A stretch of 64,000 nucleotides of DNA. Source: Athripsodes cinereus. Lineage: Eukaryota; Arthropoda; Insecta; Trichoptera; Leptoceridae. Under the pieces are notes generated by a model, which saw nothing but the letters and a program-made list of their open reading frames with translations, ran no database searches and was not told the origin of the DNA. A program made the translations under genes and the position numbers. Below are positions 1 through 10,440 of the stretch, in pieces. The DNA is taken from assembly GCA_947579605.1 (NCBI GenBank), contig OX388329.1, positions 25,066,299-25,130,298 on the forward strand, given 5' to 3'. The first letter of the stretch is position 1; the number at the start of each line of letters is the position of its first letter.

Positions 1-44
1 GAATTATACATTATCCAAAGCAAACACCTTTTGAAGAAGCAAAG

Positions 45-115
45 AGTCGATCTTCAACTCTTTACCGCAAGCTTTCGAGTGTTCTGTAAAAGGCAAGTGT
101 TCGAAAAATAAAGAC
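45..115 (-). repeat. Fragment of dispersed 'TCGAGTGTCCTGTAAAAGG' repeat
   Basis: On the minus strand this reads as the core of a repeat seen about ten times in the window: a 'CACTTGCCTTTTACAG' stretch, then 'ACACTCGAAAGCTT' and a purine-rich tail. The best preserved copies are near 15.5, 4.9 and 50.5 kb. It is non-coding here; the 96-aa frame across it has no protein signature. I know similar sequences from lepidopteran genomes but cannot name the family. Confidence 0.5.
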
Positions 116-299
116 ATTTTACGTGTTAAATGTGATAGATAAGGAATATATCTAGGGCAATCGGCAGGATTTGTGAGAGGACAATGAGTGTTTGGCAAGA
201 CTTGTGGACCACTGGAAGAACGGGTAGACTTGTCTACAAGTTCTTTCCAGATGTCCGTGAAAGACTGAGAATGTGATTCTTGTTCCTTGATCATTTTTC

Positions 300-760
300 T
301 TTATCACTGGACATGGCCAGTTGAGAGGTAAACTTTTTGAGTTAGCATTGACCGATAATCCATGGTACACATGTGGGACAGGTGCTCAATATGCGGAACA
401 TATCCTTTGGGAATGTCCTTTGATGATGGATGCAAGAGAGGAAATGATCCTGGGTATGACTGTTGACACTCCTCGACCCATCTGGTTTGGGGAAGTGTTT
501 TTAAATGCCACAAACGATTCACACTTTAAGACATTCTTAGATGTGTGGGTCTCAAGATGGGATCTGCTACGTCAGCCGGGTCCCCCGCCCACTGACGTGG
601 TAGGATCGGAGATGCCAACACTGGCATAGTAGTATTAAACTAGAGAGAGTTAAAATGTTAATAAATCGTCACCTAAACGAATAAATAGGAGTCCTTGGAC
701 TCCTGCAATATCCGAGAAATAAAGTTATTTCAACATGTTAAATTCAGTGATGATCTTTGC
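300..760 (+). pseudogene. Non-LTR retrotransposon 3' end (RNase H C-terminus)
   Basis: The translated stretch at 321-629 (102 codons, stop intact) has the pattern of the C-terminal RNase H tail of insect R1/Loa/Jockey-like LINE polyproteins: a 'GHG..RGKLFELAL' segment, then C-x-C-like 'YTCGTGAQ', then 'AEHILWECPL'. In this group that Cys/His-bearing 'HILxxCP' motif closes the polyprotein. No endonuclease or reverse transcriptase domain lies upstream, so the copy is heavily 5'-truncated. The frame is open back to about 300, so the ATG at 321 is probably not a real start. A short 3' UTR with AATAAA-like signals follows to about 740. It is a dead fragment. Family assignment below 'non-LTR with RNase H' is uncertain. 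Confidence 0.65.
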
Positions 761-1340
761 CACCCAACCTGGATATGTTATTTTTTATTGGTAGCTGTTC
801 TGCTGGCTACCGTTCTTGTGGGTAATGCCGTGATGTTTGAGTAGTATTTGTAGTCGAAAAAGCAATAATAAATTTAATATGAGTCGAATTAAACAATAGT
901 AGATATATTTTATTGATTTTGTCACGGCGACACTCTGATAAAATAATAAGTAAAATAAACGTACACATGTAATGTAAATTATTTTTTAATTAATTCTTAA
1001 TTATTATACGATATTATTTACCGAATATAAAAGTACTTACTTATTTTGTATTTATTTTGTATTACTGATCATCAATGTTTAAATATTATAATTTTAAAAC
1101 TAATTTAATAATAAAAAAACGTAAGTATATATAAACCATACAAAAAACACTTGAATAAACTATATTAATATTTTAGTAAACAGTACGTGTATATTATTTT
1201 TTTTGTAATTATTTAAACACTCATATTTAAATATGTTAATTAGCAAAACATAGCAATGAGTGACTATCAAATGCTATTTCGCTTTGCGTTTATTATTTTT
1301 TCATACCTATTATTACTATTTCTTCTACTAGTATTCCATC
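761..1340. other. AT-rich spacer, nothing recognised
   Basis: Low-complexity A/T sequence with short (ATT)n and (TATT)n runs. I see no coding frame, tRNA-like box, inverted repeat or known repeat end in it. Confidence 0.5.
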
Positions 1341-1342
1341 AT

Positions 1343-1515
1343 GCTACATCCCATATGTTGATGCTGCAGCCAGCAGACTTGCTGAAAGTAATAGGTCAGC
1401 ATGCATATTGTCCTCACCATGATAATAAATAAGATATTTCAAATGGTAACGTGTGTCTCGTCGCTGAATCGTAGATGTTTATTATCTTGTAAAAGGCAGG
1501 CGATCGTAAAATCTG
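1343..1515 (+). repeat. Dispersed repeat, diverged copy
   Basis: Contains in order 'CATCCCATATGTTGATGC', 'CAGCAGACTTGC', 'GCATATTGTCCTC', 'GTCGCTGAATCG' and 'TGTAAAAGGCAGGCGA'. These landmarks recur in the same order near 15.5, 20.3, 33.4 and 52 kb. Non-coding and strongly diverged. Confidence 0.45.
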
Positions 1516-2200
1516 ACCAAAAAGACAATTAAGGGCCAATATTATAAAAGTCCGTTAGCTCAAGTTATTTTAATATGGTCCAAAATTTGATATAACTACT
1601 CGTTTTTCAGCATTATAAACATCCGTTGATATTATTTCAGTAAAATGTTACCATCCGCTTTAACTGGCCGACCGACCAGGGGTTAGTTTTGACGACTAGC
1701 ATTGCTGTCTCACTATTTGCCTGAAGAGAGAAAGAAATAACAATAGATGAATCTACGCACGTGTTTTGTTAGGATATATTCTCATAGCATCGCTGTCATT
1801 TACTCATTTGTTTTGTGTAAATTATGAGATTGTTGGGTGAAGTTTTTATGAATGGGGAGCAGGTAGATAAAAGGGACAGGCAATATCTTATGTGACCACC
1901 GGTTGAAAACAAAGGGTACAGTAGGCAAAAATATTTCTTTTTAACGAATTGTCAAAATAGTTTTATAATACAGTATCTAGTAGAATGTACGAACAGATCG
2001 CCATCCGTTCGTAAAATGTCGACATACTTACGAATATTGGGTTCCTCGTTTATAATTTCGGCCCTAAATTAACATTTTCGTTCCAGTTAAAAGATAATCC
2101 TGTAAATGACAGTGTTAACTGCGTTTAGGTTAAAAGTAATTTGACATAGGTAGGTACTTCAGTAGCTTGTTATTTTCATCAGTTGTGAGTTAGTTATATT

Positions 2201-2462
2201 GTGTATGTATATATTAAGAATATAACTCAACAGACACCTCATCCGTACAACCAAATGACTGGGCAAACTCATCTTAAGTATGAAACAAAAAAGGTGTTCA
2301 AATGCTTACGAATCGGCGTAGCCTGGTTAAAGTGCACTTTACGCGTGGTACGTTCACCAATCGATTCGATTCGTAAGCATCGGAACACCTTTCCTGTTTC
2401 AAACTAAAGGGACTTTGCACAGTCATTTGGTTGTACGGATGAGGTGTTTGTTGAGTTATCTT
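2201..2462. mobile_element. Foldback MITE, long imperfect inverted repeat (family F1)
   Basis: The left arm (about 2222-2320) and right arm (about 2358-2460) are reverse complements over nearly their whole length. The outer arm 'AACTCAACAGACACCTCATC' is mirrored at the right end, followed by a second paired block around 'TGCTTACGAATCG'. The central loop is about 40 bp. Only shadow frames lie inside, so this is a non-autonomous foldback element. The right half of a second copy is at about 24115-24290, which shows it is a family rather than a chance hairpin. Target duplication and exact ends could not be fixed. The superfamily is unknown. Confidence 0.75.
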
Positions 2463-2561
2463 TACTCATGCAGGTGTGAAAATCCAGTCAAATGCGAAAA
2501 CTTCTTTTAACATTGTATTGTATATTTATATTTGGAAGAAAAAGTAAAATTGCAAACACAA

Positions 2562-2717
2562 CTGTAGCCGTAAACAAACCGTACTTAGCGATCGACTACT
2601 AGCGAACTTTTCGACAATCTACCTACATGTAACGTATAATTATGCGTTATTGTTGCGGTTATAGTCGAAAATTCGTTTGTAGTCGATCGCCAAGTGCATG
2701 TTTGTCTGGGGGGTCTG
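2562..2717. mobile_element. Hairpin MITE, ~156 bp (family F2, copy 1)
   Basis: The two arms pair across 'CGTACTTAGCGATCGACTAC' and its mirror 'GTAGTCGATCGCCAAGTGCA', with a short AT-rich loop containing ACATGTA. A second copy lies in opposite orientation at 25139-25295. Comparing the two shows the element extends outward to CAGACCCCC on one side and CTGGGACC / CTGTAGCC on the other. It has no coding capacity. CAG-like outer ends are compatible with hAT, but an 8-bp target duplication is not visible. Confidence 0.75.
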
Positions 2718-2719
2718 GG

Positions 2720-3655
2720 TCATCAAAGGCATAATCGAAGAACTCGAATGGTTTCCAGATTTGTTTCAGACTGCCCAAGATCCAATGGACACAATATTTA
2801 CTTTAGTGATAAATAGTCAACGTCGGGGGTGGGGCTCGACACGCGTAATGAAATAAAGAATATTTTATACTTACTCTATAAATAGCTATTTGTTGGACGC
2901 GATAAAATATAACGAAAACACAAATGTCATTCAGGAAATTTTGAATACAGGTTTTCATGCGTTTGTATATCTTATTGTCGTCAGTATAAAAAACATGTAT
3001 CCAATATTACGACACTTCTAGGGAAATAATCGCGATTGTATTGTTGCCGTATACTCCTAGAACAATCCTCAATACTCATGATCTCATAACAGTTTTATTA
3101 GAATCAATTATGTAGGTACTATCAAATAAGTTGTAAGTTTACAATAATAATTATTCTCTTACAATAATTAGTAGCATACACTTTTACAAAAACAAATAAG
3201 TAATACAAATTACCATTTATTATTATTTTATATATTATTTTGATCATCACCAAGGAGATTGATAATTCACGTTGCGAAAAAAATTGCATTATCATATTAT
3301 TAATATTTTATATCGCATATTATTATTTAAGTGAGTAAGTACACTTCTACGACCCGACACGAGTAAGGCAGATTAATAATTCTCAGGTTTATTTGAATAT
3401 ATATTATTTTGTGAATAATAATCGATTCTCTATAATTGATAATATTATTTATTTCACGAAAAAACCGCACATATTTACGAAGACCCTCTTTAAGAATATA
3501 TTCCGAGATAGTTATTATGTACATCACTCATATTCACGTGTACTTTAAAAAATATGCATATTTATACTTGGTTTACTAATCACGACTAGCCTGTGAATAG
3601 AGTAGGTAACCTATTCCAGTTTAAACCAAAATTTTCGTCGAAAAACGAACCAAGT
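2720..3655. other. AT-rich spacer, nothing recognised
   Basis: Mostly A/T with short TTATTATT runs. The 66-aa minus-strand frame near 3327-3527 is low-complexity Ile/Tyr/Arg-rich and resembles no protein. No repeat ends were recognised. Confidence 0.45.
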
Positions 3656-3660
3656 TATAG

Positions 3661-3735
3661 GCGGCTGTTGTGGCTCGGAGGTGATGCTCTTGTCTTTGAA
3701 TGACCGTTTTCAAATTGTCCTAAGTCTATAGGATT
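3661..3735 (+). repeat. tRNA-derived SINE-A, internally deleted head
   Basis: The stretch 'TGTGGCTCGGAGGTGATGC' matches the A-box head of the full SINE-A copy at 30768-31001 (there on the minus strand). It jumps to the 'TTCAAATTGTCCT' block of the same element, so the B-box segment is missing. The short length limits confidence. Confidence 0.45.
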
Positions 3736-4113
3736 TTCTAAAAAGATTTTCTGAGATTTTTTGTACAATTTATATTTAAGTACCTACCTACGCATTTTAT
3801 TTGAATTCACTTTTTTTTATATTGTATTTTATTATATTGTATGCATCGTATTATTTATTTTTCGGACTCACCTTCTGGCTTGTACACTAAATCATCCACT
3901 GACTATTTGTTTATGTCATTTTTGTTTAATTTTTATTTTTATTATTGTCTGACAAGATAACTCCATATTTTTTCTGCCACAACACAGCCTTATGGCTAGT
4001 GTGGTAGACATATTCTTGTGCACATTTTAAAGTCATTTGTTTAAAATATTTTCTAATTTTAGAATATTTTCTATTTCTAATTGTTTAACCGGATTTGGGT
4101 GCAGATGACATAA

Positions 4114-4400
4114 CTAATCAGATATCTCATTCGCATCCAGCTGTGTGGACGCCGCTATTGGCGAACCATGTTTACACAATGTGCAAAATGTAATCGGAAG
4201 AAGATTTCTATGGTCTGCATACAGCGTTTCTCGATTGGTGGACCTTACATCGTGACAGTGAGAATAGTGGAATTGGTGAACGTTGTCCATGGACACCGAA
4301 AGTGAATTCCAATTCGTAACCGTTGGGACGCCTTTCTCACTTCTTCCGATTAATTTGCACAATGTTACATTGTGCAAACATGCTTCTCCAATCGAGGTGT
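4114..4400. mobile_element. Imperfect foldback element
   Basis: The left segment around 4151-4205 ('TATTGGCGAACCATGTTTAC', then a TAATCGGAAGAAG block) is mirrored by the right segment around 4335-4398 (reverse complement 'GATTGGAGAAGCATGTTTGC', then the same TAATCGGAAGAAG block). Arms are roughly 50-60 bp with mismatches around a ~130-bp middle. The 87-aa minus frame is a by-product. Ends and target duplication are not resolved. Confidence 0.55.
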
Positions 4401-4837
4401 CTGGTTAATGTCTTTTGTTCATTATTATATTATACTGTATGAAATTGTGAACAATATTACTTCAATAAAGTAAGATTATTATATTGTTTTTATATTTATG
4501 ATATTTATTAAAATATTCTATGAAAAAGAATGTAGCTTATTATTTATTTCGCACGTGTAAATAAAATTAATTCATATTAATACTTGATACAAAAAATAAC
4601 ATGAATCGTACCTACATATCAAGTTTTTTCTCCCTATCTGCTTTACACGCAAATATTACGTAGGAAGGTCTTACGTGCTAGCGTTAAATATTATTTATCA
4701 AGCGTGTGTTTTCATTGCAAACGAATGTATGATCGACATTTAGTATTTTATTGAATTATGTTTCTTTAAAAAAAATATGGTTTTTAGGATGGATAGGTGT
4801 AGATTATTGTTAACTGTTTATTTTTTTCCCTGCTTGT

Positions 4838-5200
4838 GGATAGCCAGAAGACCGGCAAATAAACATGCAAACTGTTCACTCTGTACCAACATAAAATTGA
4901 GGACAATAATAATGGTGGTAACCTTTATTGCTGGATTCAAAAAGTAAAATGTCATTATCTTTTTCGGACATCTGGCTTTTACAGGACACAAGAAAACTTA
5001 TGTAAAAGATTAGGAAACCAATTAGACACAGACTGTAGTCTAGTGAGGTGGCATAGTCGAATTAGTTGTACCTATTGGCATATATGGATATTTGAACTGT
5101 TTTGGTTTGTATAATGCTTGTTTGAGGAAATAAATGAATTTGAAATTTGAGGAAATAAATTAATTCTTTGCCGGGTGCTCCATGGCGAACACTTTTATAA
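4838..5200 (+). repeat. Dispersed repeat, long diverged copy
   Basis: Landmarks in order are 'GATAGCCAGAAGACCGGC', 'AAACATGCAAACTGTTC', 'GGCTTTTACAGGACACAAGA', 'GGAAACCAATTAG' and 'GGGTGCTCCATGG'. The same order is seen in the cleaner copy at 15500-15740. Non-coding. Confidence 0.5.
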
Positions 5201-5225
5201 TTTATCACAATATAGTCTTATGAGA

Positions 5226-5313
5226 AATTCTAATGTTGTTTTTCTTTTGTTTACAGGTAAGTTATGGTGTCTTGATTTACTCTAAAATAATGTCTACCAA
5301 AGTAATGGTAAGT
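5226..5313 (+). promoter_or_regulatory. Candidate recursive splice site (ratchet point) with cryptic 51-nt exon
   Basis: Seen: a CTAAT branch-point-like motif (about 5230), a pyrimidine tract, and 'TTTCTTTTGTTTACAG' ending at 5256, fused directly to GTAAGT at 5257-5262. A second donor, ATG|GTAAGTG, starts at 5308. The 51 nt between (5257-5307) are open in only one frame (VSYGVLIYSKIMSTKVM). Known: in flies and vertebrates long introns are removed stepwise at AG|GTAAGT sites, and short cryptic exons with a downstream donor help define them. Inferred: this is such a site on the + strand. An ordinary small exon starting with GTAAGT by chance is the main alternative. Confidence 0.45.
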
Positions 5314-5957
5314 GTTGAAAATGCTATGTTCATTTTTTAATTAAAACTATCTGCCCATTTATAATAGTCCTTTACGACGCCTTCTATAGATAGGTTAACT
5401 AGTAGACTGCTCTCATATCGTTCTCTTGATAATATCAAGCTAGCTTAACGAAAACACTGCTCGGGCATACAATCATTAGTATGAAGAAGCTGTTTTAGAA
5501 GGATAAACTATTTTGTAATAGTTTCAAGACATTTTGAATGTTTTGAGTATTCCACAAGGCACTTCCGTTACTTGATTTTTTAAATCGCGATCAATTTCGA
5601 TAAACCTCTACCATTGACGAGCGATACAATACAATACAATGAAAAAAAATTGTTTGCTACATTTTTTAAATTTTTATAAAATGCATATTTTTATATTCTT
5701 ATTCTATATCGATTTACGGTGTAATAGTATATCCAGCAAATAAAATCAAAATAATGATGGATATTATTGTTCTGAGAATTAAAATTATACAATATTTAAC
5801 TATTTTGGAAGTAAATACGATCATAATATTGGAGTATGTCTTGTATGAAAATTCATATAATGTAACAATAATAATATACAGATTAAACTAAAACATTCAC
5901 TGTACGACTTTGTTATACGTTTGTTATAATAGTGATCGTTGAATAACGCGAAGATAG

Positions 5958-6024
5958 TTAGGTACCTACATAATGCACAAAACACATGCACACGTAACGC
6001 AAAGATCCAGGACATTGAAGGGCC
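5958..6024 (-). repeat. SINE-A middle fragment
   Basis: On the minus strand this reads 'ATTGTCCTGGATCTGGGTGT'-like sequence, followed by a TGTGTTTAGTGCATT-like block of SINE-A (compare 30840-30905). Only a fragment remains; head and tail are missing. Confidence 0.4.
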
Positions 6025-6265
6025 CACCGCACAGTGACGGGAGCAAACTTTTTATATTGGCTATTCTTTCAAAATGAAAAAAAGAATACTTTACGTTCTC
6101 TTCTTTCACAGGTTAGTTCATACAATTAAAAAAATATCGAGTTTTGAAATATTCCACTCCCACGTCCCTTTTTTAAATTCGAATTTGAAATATTTCACAA
6201 TCTCATAATTTTTTTACGATGATTTCAGAAAACACTCACCTTTTTAAAAACATTCGTCAATGTTA

Positions 6266-6772
6266 TTTACTTTAAAATAAACTGATAATTATGATGATTC
6301 TGGATGATTTTGCTTTGACGCCGTTTAACAGTCCCAAGACCGTCTTAGAAAGATTTTGGATGTCAAATGTTATGAACATGTTACAAATGATGCTGTGCGC
6401 CGGCGCACCCAGCAGAGCAGATGGTCCTGGCTGGGACATGTTTTGAGAATGCCTAATGATAGTTGGCCAAAAAGAGCACTGTTCCTCCGTCCGCAGGGGT
6501 TCTGTCGGCCCGGGCGTCCCTCTTTCACAATACACCGTTCCTATGACAACGATATCAGAGCGCAAGGAATGTCGTGGAAAGAGGTGACGCAATTGGCACA
6601 GAGACGCTCTGAATGGAGGAGGCTGGTTTCTGCCCTGTGCTTCCGAGAGGAGCGTTGAGGGCGATGGTGAGACCATATCAAGGGCGCCGGTGAAGAGTGC
6701 AGTTTTCAGTTTGCTTCTGAAGCTGGTGACAGTCAGATCATCTCTCAATGGCACCGGTAGGCGCGATTCCAC
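6266..6772 (-). pseudogene. CR1/Jockey-like LINE C-terminus, split by a second LINE
   Basis: On the minus strand 6772-6668 encodes 'ESRLPVPLRDDLTVTSF', then 'RSKLKTALFTGALD', the usual C-terminal end of CR1/Jockey-type reverse transcriptase proteins ('W-N-x-L-P...F-K-x-x-L-K-x-x-L-F'). The 3' tail resumes at 6335-6266 ('CGTCTTGGGACTGTTAAACG'). The two halves are separated by a + strand LINE fragment (6339-6656). The same uninterrupted tail occurs at about 33520-33590. Inferred order: this copy landed first and was then hit by the second LINE. It is truncated and non-functional. Confidence 0.7.
6339..6656 (+). pseudogene. LINE family B, C-terminal fragment inserted in another LINE
   Basis: The open frame 6356-6658 (100 codons) has 'RWSWLGHVLRMP', then 'GRPSFTIHRS', then 'GMSWKEVTQLAQRRSEWRRL'. 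This W-L-G-H-V-L-R...G-R-P...A-Q-x-R-x-E-W pattern is the conserved tail after the RT domain in many RTE-like non-LTR proteins. The 3' end is 'GGAGCGTTGAGGGCGATG', shared with copies at 26570-26856 and 46341-46508. It is flanked by AGACCGTCT on the left and AGACCATAT on the right, a plausible 9-bp target duplication with two later changes. 5'-truncated and dead. Confidence 0.75.
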
Positions 6773-7469
6773 GTATAGTCTTGTTATTATAGCACTGGAG
6801 TTTTAAAACGTAAATTGCATTTTATTCAGTATTTGTTAGGACTGAGAAATTTTGCAGTCTCACACAGAATGGTCAAAACATGCATTGGTATTTATTGTAG
6901 GCTTGCGTTGCTTTTTTGCGTGTATGGAAAACACATCACTGCCATCGACCACCCGGTTAGTGTAGAATTCTGAGGATTTCTATTTATCCGAACCCAGAAC
7001 AATTTAAAAAATATTATTTTTTCTCTAGCCGAGATTACAAGTCGAAACTTCGTAACAAGACAAATTGCTTCCGTGATTCATCAGCCATCAATGTATGTCT
7101 GCATTGAACGAAACGGCACTAAGCGAAGAAACGCTGTAAGAAGTTATTCTTGTATATTATACATCCATATTATTATATATATTTACTTTTATACACATAA
7201 GTACGTAGCAATATACACTCGTACAATAGTAATAACAATAATATTATTATTTATAATAATATGTAGGTTTCTCTGTATATGTGTATGTATGTACCTATGT
7301 TTGTACGAACTAACGAATAATGTATACTGTGTACTAGCTTTAAAACTTGATCGACTCAGACAATACCTACTTATCAAATTTGTTAAAATACTGTAGATAG
7401 CATAATCAAACATTGCACGTTTTATGCATCGGGCATAAGAGGGAGTTATACCTAAGTGTATTAAAAAAC

Positions 7470-7885
7470 AGATAACAAGAAAACCTTGGTATCACAAAAA
7501 GAAGATAAATAGAACCCAGATTGTCACGATTTCGCGCATGCGATTCAATCATCATAGATTGGAGAGTCATCTCTTTAAACTGGGTCTCGCATCAATTCCT
7601 GACTATGAGTGTGGTACAGATTATGAGACTCTCGACCACGTCTTTTTCGCGTGCCCACTTCGGGACCGCGGTGATTTGTATTTCTCCCTTCAGAATGTAG
7701 AATACCCACTTAGCATCAGCTATCTGCTTGGTTTGGAGGATGATAAGGTGTATGGAATGTTGTTTGATTTTGTTCTGAAAAATTTCATTGTACTTTGAAG
7801 AATTGATCACTTTTGCTCATTATTGAACTAATTAGTTTAATCTATAGTTATAACCTGAAACAATAAACCCATGATTTTAAATGGC
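7470..7885 (+). pseudogene. Non-LTR retrotransposon 3' end with RNase H tail
   Basis: The frame from about 7520 to 7798 reads 'TISRMRFNHHRLESHLFKLG', then a degenerate Cys cluster (YECGTDYET) and 'LDHVFFACPLRDRGD'. This is the conserved 'R-x-x-N-H...HLFKLG...C-x-C...L-D-H-x-F-x-x-C-P' ending of LINE proteins with RNase H (Jockey/I/R1-type). The product continues about 40 residues to a stop at 7796-7798. A short 3' UTR with AATAAA-like 'CAATAAACCCATG' follows. Upstream coding sequence is absent or scrambled. It differs from the fragment at 300-760 and is a different family. Confidence 0.65.
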
Positions 7886-8297
7886 GGAAATCATCCAAAC
7901 AAGGATGCATCGCCAATATTTAAAAAAAAAAATAAGAGGGAGTCTTCAATACCTGAGAAATTACGAAATTGCTCATTTAATTAAAATCACTTTTACGCTG
8001 GTCGAGTCAATCTGGGTAGTAACAAATTCTTTGTCTCGTTGTGCTATATCAGGTCCCACTGTGATGTGATTCAATTGGCGTGAAATGTTTTGAATAAACG
8101 AGGCTGAGTTTTGCACTGTGCTGCTCACAGGAGGAGAAACGCGATTGATTTTCTAAGCTATCAAAATTTATGCCAAAAGGTGAGATATGTACTTTTATAA
8201 TCCCAATGGTTCGTCGTTGAGAACAATTTTGATTTGAATGTGCAGATAAACATGAATATAATATATCCAGGTGTGAGGTAGGTCTCTTTACATAGTT

Positions 8298-8537
8298 CTA
8301 GGGCCGGCGGACTAAAGCACAATAGTCAGAAATGGCAATTTTACAGGAGAAACAAATAATACAATAAAAGTCTAGTCAAATAAAAAAAGATTATTTTTCT
8401 TCACAAAAATTTGTAGACATATTTGACTTTTGTTATTCAGTAGGTACAGTTGTGTATTGATTAAAAACAAGCAAGTTGAAATATTTAAAAAAAAAAATGG
8501 AACTTTTGACTTATGTGCTTTAGCCCGCCGACTCTAG
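8298..8537. mobile_element. 240-bp MITE with TIRs and AGTT target duplication
   Basis: The left end 'CTAGGGCCGGCGGACTAAAG' is the imperfect inverse of the right end (reverse complement 'CTAGAGTCGGCGGGCTAAAG'). Pairing continues through CACAATAGTCA versus CACATAAGTCA, about 30 bp. AGTT lies directly outside both ends (8294-8297 and 8538-8541). The GC-rich ends contrast with an A/T core without coding potential. Superfamily not recognised. Confidence 0.75.
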
Positions 8538-8562
8538 AGTTATTACCCAAATAGTTGTCGAA

Positions 8563-8751
8563 GTCGAGTTAGTCGGTAGCCTGGAGGTAGAGTCTCGGCC
8601 TCGTGAACAAGGGGTCCGTGGTTCGATACCAGGTGCCTTCAAACTCCCCTTTCACGACACAAGCTTTTAGTAGCTTACTGTGAAAGGTGTATAAAGTTGT
8701 ATTTGGGTTTATAACAAACAAAACCCAGATATATCTTTTCAAAAAAAAAAA
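8563..8751 (+). repeat. tRNA-derived SINE-B, full copy
   Basis: The head 'GTAGCCTGGAGGTAGAG' is an A-box-like promoter element and 'GTGGTTCGATACC' is a B box. The body continues with 'CCTTTCACGACACAAGC' and 'TTACTGTGAAAGGTGTATAA', then a tail with AAACCCAGATATATCTTTT ending in poly(A). Four more copies lie on the minus strand (27528-28177, 29250-29409, 30036-30212, 47998-48180). RNA polymerase III promoter boxes plus an A-tail identify a SINE. The family name is unknown to me. Confidence 0.85.
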
Positions 8752-8754
8752 TCA

Positions 8755-10290
8755 TTGAAAAAGATGAGAGATCACATAGAGGGCATTAGTTTTACCATTT
8801 TTAACAGTGGAAAAATTTGGTCGTAGGTACTAGGTACCTATAAAATGTACATGCATATGAACGTAGTAATATATTCATACGGGTGTAATATTATTATTAT
8901 CGGTACGTTTCCGTAACATTGTTGAGAATAATAATAATATAACAGGTCATTATAAGCAATAAACTAATTTTACTTTTTAAATTAGTTTCCTCCTTTAGCA
9001 CACTATAATAACAGGATTAAACTAACAACGGCCATAGACGTATCATACAAACAGAACAAACAGCTAGTACCTGCACATACACACATAAAAATAAACCAGC
9101 AAGTTAAAATATTATAAACACTCAAATCATGTCCAATTATTGTTCTTCAGCGTTCCTCCTGAGACTACCGGGCGGAAAATAGCCTTTCTATTCTATTTTT
9201 TTTGTGCCTATTGAGTCATATTCTTCCATGAGATTCCTAGCCTTTTAATGTCGTTGTTATTGATCGGTATATTGCGAAAGAGAGATGTCCAAGTAGAAAA
9301 GTATTTTAATTAATTTGAAGGAAACGAAAAAGAAACTGAAAAAATATGACAAAAGAATAGAAAAAAAGCTTATGGTAGGCATCAGTGTGTCATGATGATA
9401 TACATAGAATACGACTTACTTGCTTATAACATGTAGTTTATTTACGGGTTTCCCCACTTATGGGGGATCAAACATCCATCAAGAACAACAGGTCGATGAT
9501 AAGGTATTTGGAATATTTTAGAAATAATCATCTTCATTGGCACAGAATTGCCGTTTTGATTAATTGAGGGGTCTTCTTAACTAAGATGGAAAGAATCATC
9601 TTCCACAAGTAGATTAGCTGAAGAATTATCCGCATTTCATCAACGTATAAGTCATCTTCTATGCTTTGCTCAATCTGTCATTAGTCTTTGTGAAGTCCTC
9701 TTTGAGTTTGGTTGAGAGGACCTACACGAAGCGACCATCGATGCAGCCGAGTCTGCTTAGAAATAATATTTTCCGTTGAATCTATAGGACCAGAATGATA
9801 TATGCATTAAAAAAGTCCTGCTTGTAATTATACCCAACCATACACTGTAAAGTAAAATATTATTTTAGTTTCGCCAATGACTTCAACATACTCACTAGTG
9901 CCTACCAAATGCCGTCACTTACATAGTTTTCGTCTATAATACAAGTGTTAAAAATATATATTATAAGGTACAAATGGTCTGAAATATGTATAATATTGTT
10001 TTATGTAGGTAATTGTACATTAGTTTTGTTGTATTTCATTTGTTGTTGTTGTTCCTCCTGTGTTACAAAAGCAAACTATATTTCTTGTTTCTAAAACGTA
10101 TTCTCTTGTGTGAATAATATTAGATACTCACTGTTTTTTTGATAAGTTCGATATTTTATCATAATAAGTAGGTACCTAGATTCATTTTTTTTCGTTTGTT
10201 AATGAAATTGTCTGATCAACATTTCTATCCGACATTTTCTCTTTTTCCGTTAGACCATGGATAAGACATATTTTGTGTGTTTTTAAGGAA
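8755..10290. other. AT-rich spacer with weak repeat traces
   Basis: No coding sequence supported. 'TTCCCCACTTATGGGGGATC' near 9450 resembles the start of the dispersed lepidopteran-type repeat. The rest is A/T-rich with short (ATA)n runs. Confidence 0.4.
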
Positions 10291-10299
10291 AGGTTAATG

Positions 10300-10440
10300 T
10301 CAGATAAGGGTTTTTGGATGGGAAAGACACGAGCTGCGACTGCGTGGAGATGAAAAGTGGTTCTCACTTATTGCAATGTCCGCTGATGTGGAATTCATGT
10401 GATGAGAATGATCTAAGGATGGCAAATTAATGACAAAGCA
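10300..10440 (+). pseudogene. LINE RNase H tail fragment
   Basis: In the + frame this reads 'DTSCDCVEMKSGSHLLQCPL', then 'MWNSCDENDLRMAN' before a stop. That is the C-D-C...HLLxCPL...C-x-x-D-L-x-x-A-N ending of a lepidopteran-type non-LTR protein. Nothing upstream continues the protein. The opposite-strand 61-aa frame here is a shadow. Confidence 0.5.

Noticed and set aside
6096..6120. CTTTCACAG|GTTAGT as a third recursive splice site
   Set aside because: Good pyrimidine tract, but GTTAGT is a weak donor and there is no strong downstream donor nearby.
7073..7413. Overlapping 107-aa and 74-aa frames on both strands
   Set aside because: A/T-rich low-complexity Tyr/Ile/Cys-rich translations, no domain, and equally open on both strands.
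8563..8640. Functional tRNA gene
   Set aside because: A and B boxes are present, but no acceptor-stem closure; it is followed by a SINE body and A-tail, and five copies exist.
10182..10367. 61-aa minus-strand frame
   Set aside because: Opposite to a + strand LINE RNase H tail; a shadow frame.
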